Shown here piece after piece: positions 7,670 through 15,828 of a DNA stretch of 30,288 bases (positions are counted from its first letter, which is position 1; every line of letters begins with the position of its first letter). The DNA lies in the NCBI GenBank assembly GCA_964500225.1, contig CAZCOA010000034.1, positions 1 to 30,288 on the forward strand. Direction: 5' to 3'. The notes under the pieces are model-generated. The model had not been told where the DNA came from. It did not search any database and worked only from the letters and a program-made list of their open reading frames with translations. This stretch comes from JAAYDY01 sp964500225. GTDB taxonomy: Bacteria > Planctomycetota > Phycisphaerae > FEN-1346 > JAACEH01. The translations under genes were made by a program, and so were the position numbers.

Positions 7670-9550
7670 ATGTCGAAGAAACGCAACAGACAATCTCCAG
7701 AGTCGCAGCCGGCCGCCTCGCCGAAGCAGGAGTCGCCGCGGCTGCGCGGCGCGGCGGCGGCCCCGGGCGAACCTTGCACGCGGTGGCGACTTACGGATCT
7801 GGTGGACATTGAAACGCTCCAGAAGATCCAGGACGGCTTTTCGAAGTTGTGCGGCGCGGCCGTGAGCATTCGTGACCCCAACGGCATGCGCCTGACGCGC
7901 CCGAGCCAGCCGAACCGGTTCTGCACCGTGGTCAGCGAGCATCCGGAGATTGAGCGCCGCTGCCGCCTGAGCAATTCGGAATCCACGCGTCGGGCCACGC
8001 GGCAAGGGCGGCCCGTGAAGTACGTTTGTCACGCCGGTCTGACGCAGTACGCGGCGACCATCGAGCTGGACGGCCGCGTCCTGGGCACGATCGTCCTGGG
8101 CGACCGCCCGGAGCGCCCGTTCGACCGCAACGAAATCGACATTCTGGCCGCCGAGATGGGGGTAAACGCCGACGAGCTGTGGGCCATGGCCCAGGAGATC
8201 CAGCCGTGGTCCGACAGCCAGATGCGTGCGGCCATCGATTTTCTGCAACTGACGGCCAACACGATCACGTCGCTGTGCTACCAGCAGGTGATGCTGCGTC
8301 AGCGGCTCGAAGAGCTGCGCGTCATCGAGGAGACCACCAAGCACCTCAACAGCGGCCTGGACCTGGACACCGTGCTGAACAAGATCGTGCGGACGATGGC
8401 CGAGATCATGAAGGTGAAGGCCTGCTCGGTGCGGTTGCTGGATCCGACGGGCCGCGAGCTGGTGATCAAGGCGGCATACAATCTGAGCCGCGATTACCTG
8501 CGCAAGGGCCCCGTGCTGGTCGAAGAGAGCCACTGGGACCAGGCGATCCTGGCGGGCCAGATCATCCGTATCCGGAATATGGCGACGGATCCGAACGTGC
8601 GGTACCCGGAGGAGGCGCGCCGCGAGGGGCTGGTCAGTTCGCTGGGCGTGGGCCTGATCGCCGGCGGCAAGGCCATCGGCACGCTCCACATCTACACGGG
8701 CGAGGAACACGACTTCACGGAAGAGGAGGAACGATTGTTCCGAGCCGTGGCGGCCCAGGCCGCGGGCGTGATCGAGCGCTCGCGGCTGCTCCAGGAAAGC
8801 GTGGCGAAGATGCAGATGGAGCATGAGCTGCAACTGGCCCGCGAGGTCCAGAGCCGCATGCTCCCCAGCCGTCCGCCGCAGATTCCCGGCCTCGACATTC
8901 ACGCGATCAACATCCCGAGCAAGCAGGTCAGCGGCGACTTCTACGATTACATCGTGATGCCGCAGGGGCGCACAGGCATTGCCATCGCCGACTCGGTCGG
9001 CAAAAGCATTCCGGCGGCTATCCTGACGGCCAGCGTCCGCAGCGCGCTGAAGGCCCAGGCCCAGAACATCTTCCGCATCGGCCAGGTCATCGGCCGCGTC
9101 AACCGCATGCTTTGCGAGGATTCGCTGCCCAGTGAATTCGTCACGCTGTTCTACGGCGTCATCGACTCCGTGACGCACCGCATGGCCTACTGCAACGCCG
9201 GGCACGATCCGCCGCTGCTGCTGCGCGACGGACAGATCACGCCCCTGACGGCCGGAGGCCCCCTGCTCGGCGTCATCGAAAACGCCGAGTTCACCCACGA
9301 GAGCATCCAGCTCCTCCCGGGCGACACCCTGGTGCTCTACACCGACGGCCTTGTGGACGCCATGACGTACAACAACGAGCGGTACGGCCGCCAGCGCCTG
9401 GTCGAGTCGCTGATCAAGCACGCCGCGACGCCCTACAGCGCCGAGGACCTGGCCCAGCAACTGCTCTGGGACGTGCGGCGATTTGCCGGTTTCCGCACCC
9501 GCACCGACGACCTCACGCTCATGGTCATCCGCGTCATGTCGGATTCCTGA
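7670..9550 (+). CDS. PocR-GAF-SpoIIE (PP2C-type) phosphatase
   Basis: A 626-residue cytosolic signalling protein. Residues ~41-200 form a PocR ligand-sensing domain, marked by FC at 84-85, Cys98, and YVCHAGL with Cys120. A short helical linker leads to a GAF domain (about 228-375). Residues ~385-626 are a SpoIIE/PP2C Ser/Thr phosphatase: LAREVQSRMLP, SGDFYD at 421-426, IADSVGKSIPAA from 439, YCNAGH, LYTDGLVDA and TDDLTLMV. The usual ADVSGKG loop reads ADSVGKS here, but the metal-binding Asp residues are retained. Such phosphatases usually act on anti-anti-sigma (STAS) partners; none is encoded nearby. PocR domains in other proteins bind small molecules. The ligand here is unknown. Confidence 0.9.
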   Translation: MSKKRNRQSPESQPAASPKQESPRLRGAAAAPGEPCTRWRLTDLVDIETLQKIQDGFSKLCGAAVSIRDPNGMRLTRPSQPNRFCTVVSEHPEIERRCRLSNSESTRRATRQGRPVKYVCHAGLTQYAATIELDGRVLGTIVLGDRPERPFDRNEIDILAAEMGVNADELWAMAQEIQPWSDSQMRAAIDFLQLTANTITSLCYQQVMLRQRLEELRVIEETTKHLNSGLDLDTVLNKIVRTMAEIMKVKACSVRLLDPTGRELVIKAAYNLSRDYLRKGPVLVEESHWDQAILAGQIIRIRNMATDPNVRYPEEARREGLVSSLGVGLIAGGKAIGTLHIYTGEEHDFTEEEERLFRAVAAQAAGVIERSRLLQESVAKMQMEHELQLAREVQSRMLPSRPPQIPGLDIHAINIPSKQVSGDFYDYIVMPQGRTGIAIADSVGKSIPAAILTASVRSALKAQAQNIFRIGQVIGRVNRMLCEDSLPSEFVTLFYGVIDSVTHRMAYCNAGHDPPLLLRDGQITPLTAGGPLLGVIENAEFTHESIQLLPGDTLVLYTDGLVDAMTYNNERYGRQRLVESLIKHAATPYSAEDLAQQLLWDVRRFAGFRTRTDDLTLMVIRVMSDS

Positions 9551-9574
9551 GCCGCAACACGGGAGAGCCCCTGC

Positions 9575-10648
9575 GTGCACGATTCCGGAAACCACCACGA
9601 CCCGAGCCGGACCGTCGGCCACAAGCTCAAGATCGCCGGCCTCGTCCTGCTCGGCGCCGCGGTGCCGACGGTCATCGTGCTGGCCGTCCTGCGCAGGGTC
9701 CTGTTGCCCGTGACGCTGAACCCGGCCGTCCAGGTCTTCAGCCTCTCGATGCTCAGCATCCTGTTCGAGGCCATGCCGTTCGTCCTGCTCGGGGCCCTGG
9801 TCAGCGGCATCATCGAGATGTTCGTTTCGCGGCAGACCCTGCTGCGGATCATCCCGCGGTCGGCCGTGGGCCAGTTGCTCGTCGGCGCGGCGGCGGGCGT
9901 GGCCCTGCCCGTGTGCGAGTGCGGCGTCATCGTCGTGCTGCGACGCCTCCTGCGCAAGGGCATGCCACTGAGGATGGCCCTGGCCTACCTGCTGGCCGCG
10001 CCGATCGTCAATCCCGTCGTTATCGTTTCGACGTTCGCCGCCTTTCGCGGCAAGGCCGAGCACTTGGCCATGCCGCTGTCGCGCCTCGGCCTGGGCGTCG
10101 CCGCCGCCGTCGCCATCGCCGCCCTGGTCCCGGCCATCCTCCGCAAGCAGTCCGCCGAGTCGCTGCTGACCGACGAGGCGTCACATGGGCAGCACTCTCA
10201 CACGCATCACCACGATCACGAGGCGCCGACGACCGTCCGGCGCAAGCTCTCGGCCGCCGCCGACCACGCCGTCATCGAATTCATGGACGTGACCCGATAC
10301 CTGATCGCCGGCGCCGCCGTGGCCGCCCTCGCCCAGACGCTCATCCCGCGCGACGCCCTCGTCGGTTTCGGTCGCCACCCCGTCTTCGGCGTGCTCGGCA
10401 TGATGGCTCTGGCCCTGATCCTCAACCTGTGCAGCGAAGCCGACGCTTTCGTTGCCGCCAGTTTCGCCACGACGTTCAGCTTCGCCGCCAAGCTGGCGTT
10501 TCTGGTCCTCGGGCCCATGCTCGATATGAAGCTCATCATCATGTACGGCATGGTCTTCCGCCGACGCCTGATCGCCGTCCTGGTGCCGACGATTCTCGTG
10601 GTCGTCTTCCTGGCCGTGCTGGCCTGGTCGTACCTGGTCATAGGATAG
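9575..10648 (+). CDS. permease of the ArsP/DUF318 family
   Basis: A 357-residue integral membrane protein with about eight hydrophobic segments. It carries the family's paired signatures: PVCECG at 112-117 and AAPIVNP at 141-147 in the first half, and a related NLCSEADAF segment in the second half. A His-rich cytosolic loop (residues 203-216, HSHTHHHDH) separates the halves and is likely to bind a metal ion such as zinc. It starts at GTG, 24 bases after the phosphatase gene, with a GGGAGA site. The next gene begins 7 bases after its stop and encodes the usual partner of this permease type. The transported substrate is not known; metal or metalloid efflux is the best guess. Confidence 0.85.
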   Translation: MHDSGNHHDPSRTVGHKLKIAGLVLLGAAVPTVIVLAVLRRVLLPVTLNPAVQVFSLSMLSILFEAMPFVLLGALVSGIIEMFVSRQTLLRIIPRSAVGQLLVGAAAGVALPVCECGVIVVLRRLLRKGMPLRMALAYLLAAPIVNPVVIVSTFAAFRGKAEHLAMPLSRLGLGVAAAVAIAALVPAILRKQSAESLLTDEASHGQHSHTHHHDHEAPTTVRRKLSAAADHAVIEFMDVTRYLIAGAAVAALAQTLIPRDALVGFGRHPVFGVLGMMALALILNLCSEADAFVAASFATTFSFAAKLAFLVLGPMLDMKLIIMYGMVFRRRLIAVLVPTILVVVFLAVLAWSYLVIG

Positions 10649-10655
10649 CTCCGCC

Positions 10656-11438
10656 ATGGCACGCAACGAAGCATCCCGACGTCTGACGTGGCTCGTCCTG
10701 GGCATCCTCTGGGGCGCGTACCTGGTCGTCATGTACCGCACCGGGGCGCTCCAGCGGTGCTACCAGACGTCGCCGTATTTCTACTTCACCGGCGCCGCGG
10801 GCGTCCTACTGGTGCTGCTCAGTGCGAAGGCGGCCCTGGCGATCCTGCGGCGGCCGGCGTCGGCCTGTCCGTGCGAGGCCTGCGGCGGCACGCACGAGGC
10901 CCCGACCGTGGTGCGCTGGTCGTGGTGGGCCGACGTCAAGGATCACCTCGTCCTGGGCCTGGTGCTGATGCCCCTGCTAGTCGGCGTCCTGGTGCCGTCG
11001 CGCGGGCTCAATGCCCTGGCCGCCCTGCGACGCAGCGGTACCAGTGATCCCCAGGACATCCTCGACACCTTCCGCGCCGAGCGGCGCAAGTTCATCGACA
11101 TGGAAGGCCGGTACAAGAAGCTCAATCTGCTGGAGGTGCTCGACCATGTTTACGCCCATGGCGACACGCCCGTCTCGACGCTCGGGTTCGTCACCGCCGT
11201 GGACCGCACGCGCGGCGACCTGTTCCAGATCACCCGCTTCAAGATGACCTGCTGCGCCGCCGATGCCGTCCCGATCTCGCTGCATGTGCGCTGGGCCGAC
11301 GCCTCGCGGCTCCAGCGCGACACGTGGGTGCGCGTCCTCGGCACCGCCCGACGCGAAACCCTCGACGGCCGCCGCACCGTCGTCATCGTCGCCGATTCGA
11401 TCCAGGAAACCGCCGCTCCGGCCTCGCCCTACATGTGA
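10656..11438 (+). CDS. TIGR03943/DUF1980 family permease partner protein
   Basis: A 260-residue membrane-anchored protein. Hydrophobic segments lie near 11-27, 42-65 and 97-113, with a Cys-rich loop CPCEAC at 71-76 between the second and third. The C-terminal ~150 residues are soluble and end in the family hallmark FKMTCCAADAVPI (Cys199-Cys200), followed by an OB-fold-like stretch. Proteins of this family occur beside DUF318 permeases (the YcgQ/YcgR type of B. subtilis), exactly as here. Cys pairs on this protein and the His loop on the permease suggest that the two together handle a soft metal ion. The 7-base gap implies one operon. Confidence 0.85.
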   Translation: MARNEASRRLTWLVLGILWGAYLVVMYRTGALQRCYQTSPYFYFTGAAGVLLVLLSAKAALAILRRPASACPCEACGGTHEAPTVVRWSWWADVKDHLVLGLVLMPLLVGVLVPSRGLNALAALRRSGTSDPQDILDTFRAERRKFIDMEGRYKKLNLLEVLDHVYAHGDTPVSTLGFVTAVDRTRGDLFQITRFKMTCCAADAVPISLHVRWADASRLQRDTWVRVLGTARRETLDGRRTVVIVADSIQETAAPASPYM

Positions 11439-11492
11439 CGCCTCCGGACCGCGCCGCTTGCGTTCCTCTCCGGCGTCGATCTCGCCGGCCCC

Positions 11493-11520
11493 TTGACATC
11501 CGCGCCCACCGCGGGACAAT
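11493..11520 (+). promoter_or_regulatory. candidate promoter of the GH4 gene
   Basis: Consensus TTGACA (11493-11498), 16 bases, then GACAAT (11515-11520). The leader would be about 70 bases. The -10 is weak, and 17-base spacing with ACAATA is also possible. Confidence 0.5.
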
Positions 11521-11598
11521 ACGGGTTCACCGCCGTCGTGCCCTTGTGTGAGAGGGCCACACCACAAGACCGCCGCTGACGCCATAAGGAAGCCCGCC

Positions 11599-12915
11599 AT
11601 GCCGAAGATCGTTTTCATCGGGGCCGGAAGCCTCGTCTTCAGCCGACGCCTGATGATGGATATTCTGTCGTTCCCCGCGCTGCGGGAAAGCCATTTCGCC
11701 CTGGTGGACGTGGACGAGACGAAGCTCGGCTACGCCAAGCGCGTCGCGGAGCGCGTGATCCGCGAGGGCAAGTACCCCGCGACGTTCGAAGTGGCCGCCG
11801 ACCGCCGTACCGTGCTCGACGACGCCGACTACGTCATCTGCATGATCCTTCACGGCGGCATCGACGTCATCCGCCACGACATCGACATCCCGATGAAGTA
11901 CGGCGTGAGCCAGTGCATCGGCGACACGCTCGGACCGGGCGGCGTCTTCCGCGCGCTGCGCACCATCCCGATCATGGTGGATCTCTGCCACGACATGGAG
12001 GAGTTGTGTCCCGAGGCGCTGTTGCTGAACTACACGAATCCGATGGCCATGTTGTGCTGGGCGATGTACGCCGCCAGCGACGTGCGGCTGGTGGGCCTGT
12101 GCCATTCGGTCCAGGACACCACGATGAAGCTGGCCGAGGCCGCGGGCGTCCCCTACGAGCAGTGCGACTACGTGGTCGCCGGCATCAACCACCAGGCCTG
12201 GGTGCTCCAGATGCGATACAAGGGGCTCGACCTGTATCCGCAGATTCTCCAGTCGTGCGCCGACGGCGAGCTGCGCCGTAAAGAACCCGTGCGCAGCGAA
12301 ATGTGCCGCCACTTCGGCTACTTCGTCACCGAAGGCTCCGGGCACAACAGCGAGTACGTTCCCTGGTTCCGCAAACGCCAGGACATTCTCGACGAGTTCT
12401 GCCCCAAGGGATGCACCTGGAACGGCGACCACGGATTCATCAAGGTCCTCTACGGCGACAACCGCGCCGACTGGAAGGCCCGGATGGAGAAAATCGCCGC
12501 CGGCGACGAGCCGCTCGATTTCACGCGCAGCCCGGAGTACGGTTCCTATATCCTCAACGCCTGCGAGACGAACGTTCCGTTCCGCTTCAACGGCAACGTG
12601 CGCAACACGGGGCTGATCACGAATCTGCCCAACGACTGCTGCGTCGAGGTGCCGTGCCTGGCTGACAAGGCCGGCATCACGCCGTGCTTCGTCGGGGACC
12701 TGCCGCCGCACCTGGCGGGCATCAACCGCACCAACGTCAGCGTCCAGGAACTGGCCGTCGAGGCGGCGCTGACCGGCGACCGCGAGGCGGCCTTCCAGGC
12801 CGTGGCGCTCGACCCGCTCACCTCGGCCGTCTGCTCGCTGAAGGAGATCCGGGCCATGGTCGATGAGATGTTCGAGGCCGAGGCCCAGTGGCTTCCGCAA
12901 TTCGCCGACGCCTGA
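11599..12915 (+). CDS. glycoside hydrolase family 4 protein (alpha-galactosidase/alpha-glucosidase type)
   Basis: GH4 enzymes cleave glycosides by an NAD+- and Mn2+-dependent redox mechanism. The 438-residue protein is close to MelA in length. The NAD loop GAGSLVF is near residues 8-14, and LVDVDE follows at the second strand. LLLNYTNPMAM, GLCHSVQ and GINHQAW are typical; the Cys in GLCHS and the His in GINHQ are the expected metal ligands. YGSYILNACET follows in the C-terminal half. The ATG at 11599 has AAGGA 8 bases upstream; a GTG 51 bases earlier adds non-conserved residues. No signal peptide is seen, so it is cytosolic. Substrate cannot be fixed from sequence: alpha-galactosides, alpha-glucosides or uronosides are all known in GH4. 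Confidence 0.92.
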   Translation: MPKIVFIGAGSLVFSRRLMMDILSFPALRESHFALVDVDETKLGYAKRVAERVIREGKYPATFEVAADRRTVLDDADYVICMILHGGIDVIRHDIDIPMKYGVSQCIGDTLGPGGVFRALRTIPIMVDLCHDMEELCPEALLLNYTNPMAMLCWAMYAASDVRLVGLCHSVQDTTMKLAEAAGVPYEQCDYVVAGINHQAWVLQMRYKGLDLYPQILQSCADGELRRKEPVRSEMCRHFGYFVTEGSGHNSEYVPWFRKRQDILDEFCPKGCTWNGDHGFIKVLYGDNRADWKARMEKIAAGDEPLDFTRSPEYGSYILNACETNVPFRFNGNVRNTGLITNLPNDCCVEVPCLADKAGITPCFVGDLPPHLAGINRTNVSVQELAVEAALTGDREAAFQAVALDPLTSAVCSLKEIRAMVDEMFEAEAQWLPQFADA

Positions 12916-13108
12916 CCGCGGGGCAACCTCTGGGGCCCAACGATGGCGCCGACGCCCTTCACGGCCACATGTGTTGTAGCGGTGAAAGGCGTTTTGTCGT
13001 TCGCCCCGTCCGGCGCCTTGCCGCGAGCCGCCCCAGGCTGTCATCGCATCATGTCATTTCGTGCGCACCCGGCTACCCGCAGGGCCGCATCCGCCCGCCG
13101 AGCCAACT

Positions 13109-13139
13109 TTTCTTACGACTGATTTGCACTTTCTTACGA
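13109..13139 (+). promoter_or_regulatory. two 10-bp direct repeats, 21 bp apart
   Basis: TTTCTTACGA occurs at 13109-13118 and again at 13130-13139. The 21-base period is two helical turns, so both copies face the same side of the DNA, as in tandem activator sites. The second copy could itself supply the -35 (TTACGA), with CATACT 16 bases later as the -10. This would place the start site about 195 bases before the DUF4838 ATG. Confidence 0.45.
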
Positions 13140-13214
13140 TTCCGGGAGTGGCCTACATACTCAGGATAGCTGCGGCCGCGACCGGTTGCGTGCGGGAAAT
13201 TGCCATATTCCACA

Positions 13215-13241
13215 CACCGTCGATTGGGGCGTGTGACGGTG
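13215..13241. repeat. 7-bp inverted repeat in the DUF4838 leader
   Basis: CACCGTC (13215-13221) and GACGGTG (13235-13241) are perfect reverse complements separated by 13 bases. It could be an operator or a leader hairpin. Confidence 0.35.
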
Positions 13242-13364
13242 CCGCAGAGGTGTTTAAATAGTAGGCTCGGGTTTCTGTGGGACGTTCGTTGCTGTGGACG
13301 TGGCGCGTTGGGCAGCGCGAATGCGGTCTGTGCGGATTTCGTCCCTATCAAGCAGGAGGATGCC

Positions 13365-15656
13365 ATGGAGTGTCGTCACAACAGGTGTCTTATGCGGATT
13401 CTGCAAGCGAGTCTGAGCGTGGCCGTCTTGGCCGCCGCGACGACGGCGGCGGTGGCGGACGTGACGCTGGTTGCCGACGGCAAGAGCGACTACGTGATCG
13501 TGCTGTCGTCGGAGGCGAGCGAGTCGGAGAAGTGGGCCGCCGAGGAGTTGGCGTCGCACATCAAGCAGATGAGCGGCGCGACGCTGGCCGTCCAGACGGC
13601 CGCCGAAGCGCCGGAGAAGGCCGTCGTCCTGGGCTTCGGCGATGCGACGAAGGCCCTTGGGGTTGAGCCCGATCCGTCGCTGGGCAACGACGGCTTCATC
13701 ATCCGGACGATCGGTTCGCGGCTGGTGATTGCCGGCAGCCGCGTGCGAGGCACGCTGTATGGCGTGTACACGCTGCTGGAGAATCTGGGCGTCCGGTGGT
13801 GGTACCCCGGAGAGACGTTCGTGCCGTCGCTGGCGACGATTGTCGTTCCGGAGACGAACGATCGGCAAGTGCCGAAGCTGGAATACCGCGACATGATGTT
13901 CGAGGAGAACTTCAACAGGGCGGGCAAGCTTTGGGCGGCGCGGAACAAGGTCAACGGCATGGCCTGGCAAAAGACCGAGGCGAAGCTGGGCGGTTGGTAT
14001 CGTGTCAGCGGGAACCTGGTCCACTCCTACAACTCGCTGCTCGATGCGTCGGGCGTCACGATGACCGACGCCATGTGGGCCCAGCGGGACGGCAAACCGA
14101 AGGTCCGCAGCCAGCCGTGCCTGTCGCATCCCGACGTGGTGGCCGCCGTGGTCAAGGCCGTCATCGCCAAGTACAAGGCCGATCCCAGTCTGGAATTCGT
14201 CGTCGTCGGCCAGGAAGACAACGACAACTTCTGCCAGTGCGAGCAGTGTGCGGCCATCGACAAGGAGCAGGAGTCGCACGCCGGACAGGTGATCCGGTTC
14301 GCCAACCAGGTGGCCGAAGAGGTCCGCAAGGAGATTCCCGACGCGAAGATCGTGACGGCCGCCTACGGCTGGTCGCGCAAACCGCCGAAGACCCTGAAGC
14401 CGCTGGACAACGTGTACATCACGCTGTGCTCGATCGAGTGCGATTTCGCCCACCCGCTGGCCGCGGCCTCGAACCCCGAGAACAAGGCGTTCAAGGAAGA
14501 CATCGAAGGCTGGGGCAAAATCGCCAAGAAGATTTTCATCTGGCACTACGTCGGCAACCGCGATCACTACCTGATGCCCAACGCCGAGATCGAAACGTTG
14601 GTGCCGAACACGAAGTTCTTTGTGGACAACCGCTGCGCGGGCATCTTCAACCAAGGGATGCACCGCGGCACAGGGACGGACATGGTGGCGCTGAAGATGT
14701 GGCTGCTGGCCAAGGCGATGTGGAACCCCGAGGCCGACAGCCGCCAACTCATCGAGGAGTTCTGCAACGGCTTCTACGGCCCCGGCGGAGCGGGCGTGCT
14801 GAAGTACCTGGACACGATCCACAGGGTGGCCCGTACGAAGGAGTTTCACAATGGTCGTCGCGTTCACCTGAACGCTCCGTATCTGTATCCGGAGGTGCTG
14901 GCTGAAGCCGAGAAAGCACTGCGCGAGGCCGAGAAGGCAGTGGCCGGTCAACCCGTCTTCGAGCGTCGCGTGCGTCATGCCCACATGGGTGTGTGGTACG
15001 TTCTGATGAAGCGCGGCCCGGGGACGGCCGCCTGGCAGGCCGTCGAGCAGGCCGTCGGCGAGAAGCTCGACATCGTAGCTATCGCCGACAATCTGGCCCG
15101 CGTTGTGGACGAGTGGCAGATCAACAGCATCTGCGACCCGATCGACGTCAAGCGGTGGATCAACTGGGCGAAGCAGTATGCGGCCCAAGTCAAAGAGACG
15201 GGCCGCGTGCCGGTGCCGCCCGAGTTGGCCAATGCCGCCCCGTCGAGCTACCGGCTGGTGCAGGCGTGCCAGTTCGACATGTACCCGAAGTGGTGGGATC
15301 CGGCGGAAGGAGCCAGCGACGGTTGGGCCGCCCATGTGCCGTCCTCCGGGTGGCACACGAAATACGTGCTGAGTCCGAAGGAAGATTTCGTGCCGGGTAA
15401 GCAGTACAAGCTCATCGTCCGCGCCAAGGCCGACCTGAACGAGGGCGCCCAAGGCGAGGTGTGGGAGTTCGGAATCTATCCCAAGGGCGCCGGCCTCCAC
15501 GTAACGGCGGAGCAGATCGGCCAGGGCCAGTGGCGTACGTTCGAGAGTCCGGCATGGACGGCGCAAGAAGGCCAGTGCTTCTGGACCGCTCTGAAAGGTT
15601 CCGGCGCCAAGAAGGTAAGCGTTGACTGTGTGTGGATTCAGGAGGTCAAGCCGTAG
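13365..15656 (+). CDS. secreted DUF4838 (GH163-like) protein
   Basis: A 763-residue exported protein. The signal peptide runs to about residue 31 (AVA|D). Residues ~33-160 form a GH67/alpha-glucuronidase N-terminal-like domain ending in the typical LGVRWWYPGE. The DUF4838 domain follows (about 200-460), with a GQEDND motif (from 282) just before CxCxxC at 290-295, then WHYVGNRD and the FNQG region. DUF4838 has been linked to glycoside hydrolase family GH163, which acts on N-glycans, but activity cannot be inferred for this divergent member. Residues ~620-763 look like a separate beta-rich, carbohydrate-binding-like domain. The ATG at 13365 has AGGAGG 5 bases upstream; extension upstream lacks a signal peptide. 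It probably works with the SGNH protein that follows. Confidence 0.85.
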   Translation: MECRHNRCLMRILQASLSVAVLAAATTAAVADVTLVADGKSDYVIVLSSEASESEKWAAEELASHIKQMSGATLAVQTAAEAPEKAVVLGFGDATKALGVEPDPSLGNDGFIIRTIGSRLVIAGSRVRGTLYGVYTLLENLGVRWWYPGETFVPSLATIVVPETNDRQVPKLEYRDMMFEENFNRAGKLWAARNKVNGMAWQKTEAKLGGWYRVSGNLVHSYNSLLDASGVTMTDAMWAQRDGKPKVRSQPCLSHPDVVAAVVKAVIAKYKADPSLEFVVVGQEDNDNFCQCEQCAAIDKEQESHAGQVIRFANQVAEEVRKEIPDAKIVTAAYGWSRKPPKTLKPLDNVYITLCSIECDFAHPLAAASNPENKAFKEDIEGWGKIAKKIFIWHYVGNRDHYLMPNAEIETLVPNTKFFVDNRCAGIFNQGMHRGTGTDMVALKMWLLAKAMWNPEADSRQLIEEFCNGFYGPGGAGVLKYLDTIHRVARTKEFHNGRRVHLNAPYLYPEVLAEAEKALREAEKAVAGQPVFERRVRHAHMGVWYVLMKRGPGTAAWQAVEQAVGEKLDIVAIADNLARVVDEWQINSICDPIDVKRWINWAKQYAAQVKETGRVPVPPELANAAPSSYRLVQACQFDMYPKWWDPAEGASDGWAAHVPSSGWHTKYVLSPKEDFVPGKQYKLIVRAKADLNEGAQGEVWEFGIYPKGAGLHVTAEQIGQGQWRTFESPAWTAQEGQCFWTALKGSGAKKVSVDCVWIQEVKP

Positions 15657-15709
15657 GCGCCTCCGCGACGCCTGCCGCCCACCACGGCGGCGTCGCCGGT
15701 CGTACCCGA

Positions 15710-15748
15710 GAGCCCCGCAGGACCGCGCGTCCGGCGGGGCTCCTCTTT
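15710..15748 (+). terminator. terminator-like hairpin after the DUF4838 gene
   Basis: GAGCCCCGC (15710-15718) pairs with GCGGGGCTC (15734-15742). An inner GGAC/GTCC pair extends the stem past one mismatch to a 5-base loop. It is followed by CTCTTT, a short imperfect T-run, so termination may be partial. Confidence 0.6.
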
Positions 15749-15828
15749 GCGCAAGAAAGGGTGGTGCAATCCGGCCCGCCACGGGGTTCAATACAACGCG
15801 ACTTCCCCAAGGAAAGGAGCCCCTCATC

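Larger units (their letters stand above)
12916..13364. other. long leader/intergenic region ahead of the DUF4838 gene
   Basis: A 449-base stretch with no supportable gene. The 13100-13260 part is richer in A/T than its surroundings and contains direct repeats and a short inverted repeat, listed separately. No terminator with a T-run follows the GH4 gene. Confidence 0.5.
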
